Assembly: GCA_041748075.1 (NCBI GenBank)
Contig: JBGTDX010000125.1
Span: 1 to 12,843, forward strand
Direction: 5' to 3'
Length of the DNA stretch: 12,843 bases
Source: JBGSYJ01 sp041748075
Lineage (GTDB): Bacteria > Acidobacteriota > Thermoanaerobaculia > Gp7-AA8
Notes under the pieces: generated by a model
The model's input: the letters and a program-made list of their open reading frames with translations, nothing else
Database searches by the model: none
Told to the model about the DNA's origin: nothing
Shown here: positions 1 to 6,586 of the stretch, piece after piece
Layout of the letters: the number at the start of each line of letters is the position of its first letter
Position numbering within the stretch: the first letter of the stretch is position 1
Position numbers and translations under genes: made by a program

Positions 1-999
1 GCGGTCGAGGCCGTGCGCGGCTACTACGCCACGGGTACCGAACTCATAGCCGGCCAGGGCCTCGGGGCCACTGTGGAGGAGTGGGTCCGGCCCCACGAGG
101 GATGGCGCAAGCGCTGGGACGTCGATGGCTTCGGACGCCTGGAGCATGGATATGACGGACGCCTTGCCTGGCTGGTCAGGCCGGACCGGCCGTCGGACGC
201 GGTGCGCGACGAGAAATACAGGGAAGCGGCCGCATTCCGCGCCGTGCTGCACCCGGAGACGGACCTGATCAGGCACTTCGGCTCTGCGCGTACCATCGGC
301 CGGCGGGAGATCGCAGGCCGATCGACGTGGGAGGTGCAAACCACCGGTCCGGCGGGCTCGGTGCAATCGCGCTTCTACGACGAGGAAACGGGGATGCTCC
401 GGGCAGTCGAGCGCGACGAGCTGCTTGCCGGGCGGCTGACCCGCATCCTGACGGTCTACGACGACTGGCGGCCGGTCGAGGGCGTGTTGTTTCCGCACCG
501 CCTGTGCCGCACGGCCGCAAACGGATCCGAGCGCGTGACGGTGCTCGAGTCGGTGACGACCGAGCCTGTGCCTCCGGAGGCCGTCCGGCCGCCCGCGGAG
601 GCCGTGGCCGCGGCCTCGGAGGAGCGATACGAGGTCGAGGTCCAGCGGGACAGGATCCGGCTGGAAAACGAGTCCTTCGACGATCTGCCGCTGCCCGAGT
701 GCGCCGCGCAGGAGGAGCCGTGCGATCTGCCGCTGGAGCGTGCGGCGCTGGAGCGGTATACGGGCGAGTACGAGGTCCCCGGCCAGGACGTACCCGCCCG
801 CGTATACGAGGAGGACGGCAGCCTGATGATCCATTCGCCGGGTTTTCCGCCCATGCGACTTCTCTACCGAGGCGGCGATGAGTTCCGGCTGGCGGAAGAT
901 CTCGGGATACGCCTCCTTTTCGACGGGGCCGGCGAGCGCGCGACCTCCTATATCGCTCTCCGCGGCATGGTTTTGGACACGGGACGGCGCGCGCGATGA
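1..999 (+). CDS. LolA-like / DUF3471-like protein, C-terminal part (5' end outside window)
   Basis: The reading frame is open from the first base, so the gene starts upstream; the internal GTG at 13 is not a convincing start. About 332 residues are visible. Roughly the first 195 have the alternating beta-strand pattern of LolA/LolB-like outer-membrane lipoprotein-sorting folds (GWRKRWDVDGFGRLEHGYDG, then DETGMLRAVERD and DDWRPVEGVLFPHR), as often found in hypothetical periplasmic proteins. After an Ala/Glu/Pro-rich linker (about residues 195-225), the last 90 residues (LERYTGEYEVPGQDVPARV to the end) resemble the small DUF3471-type beta domain that follows serine hydrolases or peptidases. The missing upstream part could therefore be a peptidase or beta-lactamase-family domain; that is inference. 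No signal peptide can be seen because the N-terminus is absent. The family assignment rests on fold-like patterns and is modest. Confidence 0.7.
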   Translation, partial: AVEAVRGYYATGTELIAGQGLGATVEEWVRPHEGWRKRWDVDGFGRLEHGYDGRLAWLVRPDRPSDAVRDEKYREAAAFRAVLHPETDLIRHFGSARTIGRREIAGRSTWEVQTTGPAGSVQSRFYDEETGMLRAVERDELLAGRLTRILTVYDDWRPVEGVLFPHRLCRTAANGSERVTVLESVTTEPVPPEAVRPPAEAVAAASEERYEVEVQRDRIRLENESFDDLPLPECAAQEEPCDLPLERAALERYTGEYEVPGQDVPARVYEEDGSLMIHSPGFPPMRLLYRGGDEFRLAEDLGIRLLFDGAGERATSYIALRGMVLDTGRRAR

Positions 1000-1057
1000 G
1001 ATCTCCTCTGCCCGCCACGCGAGACCTCCTCTTCTGTGCGCCTTTTCGACTGGAGTG

Positions 1058-1456
1058 ATGATGATGACAATACGCCTCTGGAGTGTGCCCGTCTTCCTGC
1101 TCGCCGCAGCCGCGTGCGCGCACACTTCCCTCCACCCGAAGCGCCGTCTGCAGGAAGCCCGGAAGTGCTCGCCGAGCAGGTCACCATCTACCGCGACGCC
1201 TATGGCATTCCCCACCTTGACTACGGCTACCAGTGGTCGAGAACCCGTATGCGAAGTCGCACGGCGAATTCGACGTGCACATCATGTCGGGAAACGGACG
1301 GCAGCGGGTCATGGTCGTGCCGGAGCTCTCGCTGGCCGTGACCATGTTCGCTGGCCACTACGACGAGACCAGCGCCGAGATCGTGTGGATGCCGACCGGC
1401 TGCTGGTGGAGTGCATCATCGACGCGATGATCCCCATAACGAAACGAGGTGAATGA
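1058..1456 (+). pseudogene. Chimeric remnant: lipoprotein signal + penicillin-acylase N-terminus joined to serine beta-lactamase-family C-terminus
   Basis: Three ATGs (1058, 1061, 1064) follow a GGAG at 1052-1055 and open a lipoprotein signal, TIRLWSVPVFLLAAAAC, in frame 2. Near 1115-1125 the meaningful frame changes to frame 1, giving LAEQVTIYRDAYGIPHL, the N-terminal signature of penicillin/acyl-homoserine-lactone acylases. It runs straight into DYGYQW. Near 1233 it moves to frame 3 (VENPYAKSHGEFDVHIMSGN, then QRVMVVPELSLAVTMFAGHY, then IVWMP), which is the C-terminal block of class-C beta-lactamase-family serine hydrolases. Near 1392 it returns to frame 2 (DRLLVECIIDAMI) and stops at 1456. 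The acylase body (several hundred residues) and the serine-hydrolase catalytic SxxK and YxN motifs are missing. At least three frame breaks plus an internal deletion or fusion make this a dead gene. The family calls come from recognised motifs. Confidence 0.75.
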
Positions 1457-1459
1457 TTG
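1445..1459 (+). promoter_or_regulatory. Ribosome binding site and TTG start of the amidohydrolase
   Basis: GAGGTGA (1445-1451) sits 5 nt before a TTG at 1457-1459. The upstream remnant's stop TGA (1454-1456) directly abuts this TTG, giving TGATTG. The nearby ATG at 1453 opens a different frame that closes after about 20 codons, so it is not the start. The layout suggests the amidohydrolase was translationally coupled to the upstream gene before that gene decayed. Confidence 0.6.
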
Positions 1460-2891
1460 AAGCTCCTCTCGGCAGTGATATTTCTGGTTGGCAGCTCTCT
1501 CGGATCAGCTAATGTCATGGCTCAGGTCCAAGACGCCCCGCTGGCTTTTACAAACGTCACGGTTGTCGATGTGCGCGATGGGGTGGCCCGGCCGGACATG
1601 ACGGTTGTCGTGACGGGCGACCGCATCACGGCCGTTGGAGCCGTGGACGAGATCAAAGTCCCGGCCAACGCACACACCATCGACGGCACGGGCAAGTACC
1701 TGATCCCCGGCCTGTGGGATATGCACGTTCATGTCTCCCGCGACGATTCGCGCACCCGCTCGTTGTATTTACCGCTCTTTGTGGCGCATGGAGTTACCGG
1801 TATCCGTGAGATGAGCGGGCAGCCCTTTAATCTGCAACAGCGTGAAGAGATTGCCGCAGGTACACTCCTCGGCCCGCGCATGGTAGTGGGTAGTCCACGG
1901 GTTGATGGCCCCAACCCCTGGCCCGCAGGGCCCTCGCGAACTGTGAAAGTCGGGAATGCCGAGGAAGCCCGCAGCATGGTGGACTCGTTGTCGGCGCAAG
2001 GATACGACTTCGTCAAGCCGTACCAGTTTCTTTCCGCTGAAGCCTACCGTGCCCTTCACGAACGGGGTAGAGCACTAGGGATGGAGATCGCGGGGGAGAT
2101 TCCCATGAGCGTGAGCCTGTGGGAGGCTGCCGCCTTGGGGCACCGCACGGTCGAGCACCTGACCGGCGTGGAGTTGGCCTGTTCGAGACGGGAGGAAGAA
2201 CTGCGAGTGAAGTACCGGCGGCAGGCCGCGGAGATCTCAGCCGACACGACGCTTCGAACCCACGTCCCGGTCTGGAACCGCACCGAGTGGGAGTCCTTAG
2301 CTACCTGGGATCCCGAAAAATGCCGGGCGCTTTACCGCCATCTCGCAGCTCATGACACCTGGGTGGCGCCAAACGCTCGTGGTTCAGCGGCTGGTCTCTT
2401 ACTTTGATGATCCTGATATCCAGAATGATCCCAGGCAGCGCTACCTTCCCCCCGGCTCGTGGGATTGGGAAGGCGCTGCGAACTGGTATGACCCCGACCG
2501 TCAGCTGCGGCCCACCTACGAGCACCGATTCCGCTCTATCCCGGACCTCCACCAGGCCGGCGTCGGCATCCTTGCCGGAAGCGACATGGATGGAGGCTTT
2601 CCGCAGCACGACGAGTTGGCGATCTTTGTGGACGCCGGCCTTACACCCCTCGAGGCGCTTCGCACGGCAACACTCAATCCTGCCCAATACCTGGAGAAGA
2701 CCGACTCGCTCGGCACCATCGAGGAAGGCAAGCTCGCCGACCTGGTTCTGCTGGAGGCCAACCCGCTGGAGGATATTTCCAATACACAGAAAATCCATGC
2801 CGTGGTTGCAAACGGCCGCTACTTAGACCGACAGGCGCTGGACCGGCTGCTGTCGGAGGTGGAACAGGCGGCAAATTCCCAAGGGGAATAG
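1457..2891 (+). pseudogene. Exported metal-dependent amidohydrolase, split by a +1 frameshift
   Basis: The protein starts at TTG 1457 with a Sec signal peptide (KLLSAVIFLVGSSLGSANVMA, cleavage probably after VMA at about residue 22). It then shows the composite N-terminal beta domain (TNVTVVDVRDG, DGTGKYLIPGLWDMHVH) and the metal-dependent amidohydrolase barrel. Visible residues are His90 and His92 (HVH), Lys187 in DFVKPY (the usual carboxylated lysine) and His234 in RTVEHL. After the frame change come AGSDMDGG with the catalytic Asp, LTPLEALRTATLNPAQYL and GTIEEGKLADLVLLEANPL, the typical C-terminal end. The first frame runs into a stop at 2407, while the family sequence continues in frame 3 from about 2371. 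Removing one A from AAA at 2371-2373 restores VAPTLVVQRLVSYFDD and a 477-aa protein of normal length. The usual His of the AGHVP motif is Glu214 here (AGEIP). The split could be a real mutation or a read error; both halves otherwise look intact. Confidence 0.85.
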
Positions 2892-2921
2892 ACCTAAACC
2901 CCCTGAACAGGATTCCCAACG

Positions 2922-3431
2922 ATGAAATCTTCAATCACATATACATCTTCACTTTTCTGTCTGTTTCTATTGTTCCTGCTGTCAGTAAGCGCACTACCAG
3001 CGCTGAGCCATGCGCATTCGCTAACGGATGAAGTCGAGGCAGCCGTTCGAGCAAAAGTGGAGGAACAGCATCGACAGGAGCAAAAAGCGTTCATCGAAGG
3101 GGATTGCGAAACCGTCGTTTCGTTCTACAGCGACCAAGCCACCATCTACGCGAATGGAAGGCGAAACGATTCGCTGCAGGCCTTTCGAGCGTTCTGCAGC
3201 AGGATCCCCCGCCCGTTCACTCGCGAGGGCAAGCCACCCGAAATCACCAACAACTTCTACGTGCTGTCTGAAAACGCAGCTCATTTCGTAAGGACCATCG
3301 ATTTCGAGCCGGCTGACGAGGAATCGCCCGCGTTCAAGAGGGAAGTAGTCACCAAGGTCTGGCAGAAGACGAATGACGGATGGAAGATCGTGCACTTTCA
3401 TTCTTCAGTGCATTCGGTTTCGAAGGAGTAA
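2922..3431 (+). CDS. Secreted NTF2-like protein (DUF4440/SnoaL type)
   Basis: A 169-aa protein with a long hydrophobic signal peptide (LFCLFLLFLLSVSALPALSHA, cleavage near residues 30-32), followed by an NTF2-like domain at about 35-165. The helix VRAKVEEQHRQEQKAFIEGD, the pocket strand VVSFYSDQATIYANGR and the C-terminal strand pair VVTKVWQKTNDGWKIVHFHSS are characteristic of DUF4440/SnoaL-like folds. These proteins bind small ligands or act as ketosteroid-isomerase-like enzymes; no specific substrate can be read here. The start ATG 2922 has AGGA at 2909-2912, 9 nt upstream. It lies 30 bp after the amidohydrolase and could share its transcript. Its base composition, particularly at the 5' end, is visibly more AT-rich than its neighbours, which suggests a different origin. 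The domain call is good and the function is unknown. Confidence 0.85.
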   Translation: MKSSITYTSSLFCLFLLFLLSVSALPALSHAHSLTDEVEAAVRAKVEEQHRQEQKAFIEGDCETVVSFYSDQATIYANGRRNDSLQAFRAFCSRIPRPFTREGKPPEITNNFYVLSENAAHFVRTIDFEPADEESPAFKREVVTKVWQKTNDGWKIVHFHSSVHSVSKE

Positions 3432-3450
3432 CGCGGAGCCGGTGAAAATC

Positions 3451-3492
3451 GGAAAACCGGGGGTCGAGGGAAGGAAAACCGGGGGTCGAGGG
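3451..3492 (+). repeat. Perfect 20-bp direct repeat, period 22
   Basis: The sequence ggaaaaccgggggtcgaggg occurs at 3451-3470 and again at 3473-3492, separated by two A residues. It lies just after the stop of the NTF2-like gene. Two copies only, with no hairpin in the unit; it is probably a simple slippage duplication, and a binding-site role cannot be judged. Confidence 0.9.
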
Positions 3493-3796
3493 TCGCAGCT
3501 TCAGTCACATCAGAATTTGCCGGGTTCGCGCTGGCTTCGTGGGCCGAGTCGTGGCGCGTCGAAGCGTCTCGGCGCCTGACTGAACTCCGACCCCAAGGGT
3601 TGGTTGGTCCCTGGAAGAGATTCCCGCAGCGACCCAGGCGTGGATTCGCCCAGTTGAAAAGGGCGACGACGCCTCCAAGGATGCCGAGGAACGACTGCGG
3701 CGCTTGTCGGTTCTGCCTGCCAACCGCGGAGCCTCTCCTGCGGAGCGAACAAGTGAACGCCTCCTTCCGCGGTCGCGTCGAAAGGAACTGCCGCGC

Positions 3797-3802
3797 TATA
3801 CT
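3797..3802 (+). promoter_or_regulatory. Possible -10 element (TATACT) of the kinase gene
   Basis: TATACT is close to the sigma-70 consensus TATAAT and ends only 2 nt before ATG 3805. If transcription began the usual 6-8 nt downstream (about 3808-3810), the mRNA would start after ATG 3805 and 4-6 nt before ATG 3814, making the second ATG the start of a nearly leaderless message. No clear -35 box is visible 17 nt upstream, and neither ATG has a Shine-Dalgarno site. Confidence 0.35.
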
Positions 3803-3804
3803 TC

Positions 3805-6456
3805 ATGGACTCGATGCAGCTGGAAAAGGGAGCGCGACTCGGACCGTATGAAGTGATGGAGTGCGTCGGCGCCGGCGGAATGGGCGAGGTCTACCGAGCC
3901 GTAGACACCAGGCTCGACCGCTCCGTCGCAATCAAGGTCCTTCCCGCGGCAGTTTCGAAGAATGCGGAGCTGAAAGTCCGGTTCGAGCGCGAGGCAAAAG
4001 CCATCTCGTCTCTGAACCACCCGCACATCTGCACGCTGCACGACATCGGCGAGATCGACGGGTCCGAGTACCTCGTGATGGAGTTCTGTGAGGGGGAGAG
4101 TCTCGCCGATCGATTGAAAAACGGGCCGCTTCCTATCGAGCAGGTGATCCGCTACGGCGAGCAGATCGCGAGCGCGCTTCACCGCGCGCACCAGCACGGC
4201 ATCGTCCACCGTGACCTCAAACCCGGCAACATCATGATCACGAGGTCGGGAGCGAAGCTGCTCGACTTCGGACTCGCGAAGACCGCGGCCGAAGCGGTCG
4301 AACCTCCCTCGGTTGAGACCGCTCTGCCAACCGCGCACAAGCCGCTGACCGAGGAGGGAACCATCCTCGGGACCTTCCAGTACATGGCGCCGGAACAGGT
4401 CGAAGGCAAACCTGCAGACGGCCGCACGGACATCTTCGCCCTCGGCGCGGTTCTCCACGAGATGGCGACCGGTTCCCGCGCCTTCGAGGGCTCGAGCCGG
4501 GCGAGCCTGATCGCCGCGATCATGGATCGTCAGCCCCCGCCGATCTCGACGCTGCAGCCGCTCACGCCTCCTGCGCTCGATCACGTGGTGCGCAAGTGTC
4601 TGGAGAAGGACCCGGAGGATCGCTGGCAGTCCGCCCACGACGTCGCCACCGAGCTCCGCTGGATCTCCGAGGCGGGATCGCAGGCGGGCGTCGCCAGCCC
4701 CGTGCTGAAGCGGAGAAAGTCGCGTGAGCGCGCTCTGTGGGTCGCCGCTCTGGTCCTCATGGCGATTCTCGCCGGGCTCGCCGGATGGCTGATCCCGAGG
4801 CCGGTACCCGAGACGCGGGTCAGCTTCGAGATTCCCGGCTCGACCGATCGTTACAGTGAGCTGTGGAACGCTTCGATCTCCCCCGACGGATCGCGGATTG
4901 CCTTCATGGCCGCTGAGCGTGAGGGTCGACCACGCCTGTGGATCCGGCCGCTCGACTCCCTGGAGGCCTCCCCTCTGACTGGCCCGCTGTCGAGCCGCTC
5001 TTTTTTCTGGTCCCATGACGGAAGCTCGATCGCCTATTTCGACGAGGGCAACTTGATGAAGATCTCCGCATCGGGAGGACCTCCGCAGCCGATCGCGGAG
5101 ATCAGATCGCTCGAGAGCGGCGCCTGGAGCCCGGACGGGGTCATTCTTCTGACGACGGGGGAGACTCCATTGAGCAGGATCGATCCCGGCAGCTCCTCCG
5201 TCCGGACGATCACCACACTCGACGCGGAGCAGCACGAGTTTGCCCACTCGAGTCCGACCTTTCTGCCCGACGGACGGCGGTTTCTCTTCACGGCGAGCAT
5301 GAGGCACCCCGACCGGCGCGATCATTCCCAGAGACTCTACGCGGGAAGCCTCGATTCCGCCGAGACGACGTTCATCGGCGAGATCGGGTCTGAGGTCGAA
5401 TACGTAGAGCCCGGCTATCTTCTGGCCGTTCGCGACGGGACCCTCCTCGCCTATCCCTTCGACGTCGATGAGCTCGAGGTCACCGGAGATCCCCGGACGG
5501 TGCTCGCCAACGTGGCCTACTTCAAGCCGACCGGTGAAGCCGGCTTTTCGGTATCGAGCAGCGGAGTGCTCGTGGTGGCGGCGCCCGCTCCGCCGGGGGA
5601 GCTCCACCTGCTCGACATGGATGGCAAATCGACCGGGTCGCTCGACACCGAGGGGGCGATCGGCAACCTCCGAGTCTCGCCGGACGGAAGCCGGGTTGCG
5701 GTGGCGGTGGAGGACCCGAAGCTGGGCACCCTCGACATCTGGCTGTACGGTCTCGACCGCAGGACGAAGCGAAGACTCACGCTCGACAGCGGATGGGAGA
5801 ACCATCCCGTCTGGACGCCGGACGGCAGCCGGCTGCTCTACGCCTGGGACCGCATTGGATGGCCCGACATCTACGTCCGCACGATCGACGGGGCGGGGGA
5901 AGACGAGCTCATCGTCGCCGAGCCCGACGTCCAGTTCCCGCGCGACGTCTCACCCGACGGGAAGTGGCTGCTCTACTTCACACGCGCCGATATCTCCAAC
6001 AACGGCGATCTCTGGCTCGCGCGTCTCGACTCGCCCGGGGAGAGAGAGCCGTTCGTCGCGTCTCCTTTCGTCGAGTCGTGGGGACGCTTCTCCCCCGACG
6101 GCCGTTTCGTCGCGTATCAGTCGAACGCCTCCGGAGAATGGCAGGTTTATGTGAAGCCGTTTCCGGGGCCCGGGAGCGCCAGACAGATCTCGCTCGAGCA
6201 AGCCGGTTGGCCCCGCTGGAGTGCCGATGGCACGAGGCTCCTCTGGATGTGGGAGGACCGGATGATGAGCGTCCGTATCTCACCGGAGAGCGGAGCCCCG
6301 ATCGGAGAGCCGGAGGAGCTCTTCACCTCCTCGGCGGAGATCGGCGCGTGGGAACCGCTGCCGAACGGCGAGGGGTTCGTCGCCGAGATCCGGAACGCAA
6401 GCGACAGCGCTCCCCTGCGTGTCTACCTCGACTGGAAGCGCCTCATCGGCGAGTAG
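3805..6456 (+). CDS. Membrane Ser/Thr protein kinase with C-terminal PD40/TolB-like beta-propeller
   Basis: An 883-aa Hanks-type kinase. The kinase domain (about residues 12-290) has the glycine loop GAGGMGEVY at 22-30, the ATP-binding Lys44 in VAIKVL, the catalytic HRDLKPGN (Asp137), the metal-binding DFG at 154-156 and the MAPEQ motif of the activation segment. All key residues are present, so it should be active. A basic stretch (KRRKSRER) precedes a single transmembrane helix at about 310-330 (ALWVAALVLMAILAGLAGWL). Beyond it, roughly ten PD40/TolB-like blades recur (SPDGSRIAF, SHDGSSIAY, LPDGRRFLF, SPDGSRVAV, TPDGSRLLY, SPDGKWLLY, SPDGRFVAY, SADGTRLLW). This predicts a cytoplasmic kinase with an extracytoplasmic propeller sensor, an architecture common in Acidobacteriota-type genomes; the ligand is unknown. 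ATG 3805 is the longest start; ATG 3814 (MQLEKGARLGPYE) matches the usual family N-terminus and may be the true one. Confidence 0.95.
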   Translation: MDSMQLEKGARLGPYEVMECVGAGGMGEVYRAVDTRLDRSVAIKVLPAAVSKNAELKVRFEREAKAISSLNHPHICTLHDIGEIDGSEYLVMEFCEGESLADRLKNGPLPIEQVIRYGEQIASALHRAHQHGIVHRDLKPGNIMITRSGAKLLDFGLAKTAAEAVEPPSVETALPTAHKPLTEEGTILGTFQYMAPEQVEGKPADGRTDIFALGAVLHEMATGSRAFEGSSRASLIAAIMDRQPPPISTLQPLTPPALDHVVRKCLEKDPEDRWQSAHDVATELRWISEAGSQAGVASPVLKRRKSRERALWVAALVLMAILAGLAGWLIPRPVPETRVSFEIPGSTDRYSELWNASISPDGSRIAFMAAEREGRPRLWIRPLDSLEASPLTGPLSSRSFFWSHDGSSIAYFDEGNLMKISASGGPPQPIAEIRSLESGAWSPDGVILLTTGETPLSRIDPGSSSVRTITTLDAEQHEFAHSSPTFLPDGRRFLFTASMRHPDRRDHSQRLYAGSLDSAETTFIGEIGSEVEYVEPGYLLAVRDGTLLAYPFDVDELEVTGDPRTVLANVAYFKPTGEAGFSVSSSGVLVVAAPAPPGELHLLDMDGKSTGSLDTEGAIGNLRVSPDGSRVAVAVEDPKLGTLDIWLYGLDRRTKRRLTLDSGWENHPVWTPDGSRLLYAWDRIGWPDIYVRTIDGAGEDELIVAEPDVQFPRDVSPDGKWLLYFTRADISNNGDLWLARLDSPGEREPFVASPFVESWGRFSPDGRFVAYQSNASGEWQVYVKPFPGPGSARQISLEQAGWPRWSADGTRLLWMWEDRMMSVRISPESGAPIGEPEELFTSSAEIGAWEPLPNGEGFVAEIRNASDSAPLRVYLDWKRLIGE

Positions 6457-6573
6457 CTGGCCCATCCCGGCGCCCGAAAGCCGCTGGGTCAGGATGTCGC
6501 GGCGAGCTCAAGCCGGTGTGGACGTCACTCGAGGAGGTTCGGGCGAACGCGGTGCGGTCGTACCGGCCGGGAG

Positions 6574-6586
6574 AGGAGATTCGATG
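6574..6586 (+). promoter_or_regulatory. Ribosome binding site deciding the start of the tandem serine hydrolase
   Basis: AGGAG at 6574-6578 lies 5 nt before ATG 6584. The open frame extends upstream to 6419, overlapping the kinase, but those residues are not family-like, and a lipoprotein signal begins right at 6584. This fixes the start at 6584 rather than the longer reading. Confidence 0.75.

Larger units (their letters stand above)
3432..3804 (+). other. Gene-poor spacer with possible coding remnants
   Basis: About 370 bp lies between the NTF2-like gene and the kinase. It begins with a 20-bp direct repeat (separate entry). Beyond it, frame 3 reads SEFAGFALASWAESWRVEAS from about 3510 and frame 2 reads EEIPAATQAWIRPVEKGDDA from about 3614. 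Both have coding-like composition and could be pieces of one decayed gene separated by a frame change near 3605-3615. No family is recognised, no start codon with a ribosome binding site is seen, and high-GC DNA often gives such open frames by chance. I annotate no gene here. Confidence 0.3.

Noticed and set aside
269..1135. A 288-codon open frame on the minus strand opposite the first gene
   Set aside because: Arg/Pro/Ala-rich low-complexity translation typical of antisense GC-rich DNA, with no domain and no ribosome binding site.
3796..5805. A 669-codon open frame on the minus strand, opposite the kinase
   Set aside because: It is the antisense shadow of a GC3-rich kinase gene. The translation is Arg/Gly/Asp-rich with no recognisable domain, and all hallmark motifs are on the + strand.
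6419..6583. Extended N-terminus of the tandem serine hydrolase starting within the kinase gene
   Set aside because: The extra 55 residues overlap the kinase's 3' end and look non-coding, whereas a ribosome binding site and a lipoprotein signal start at 6584.
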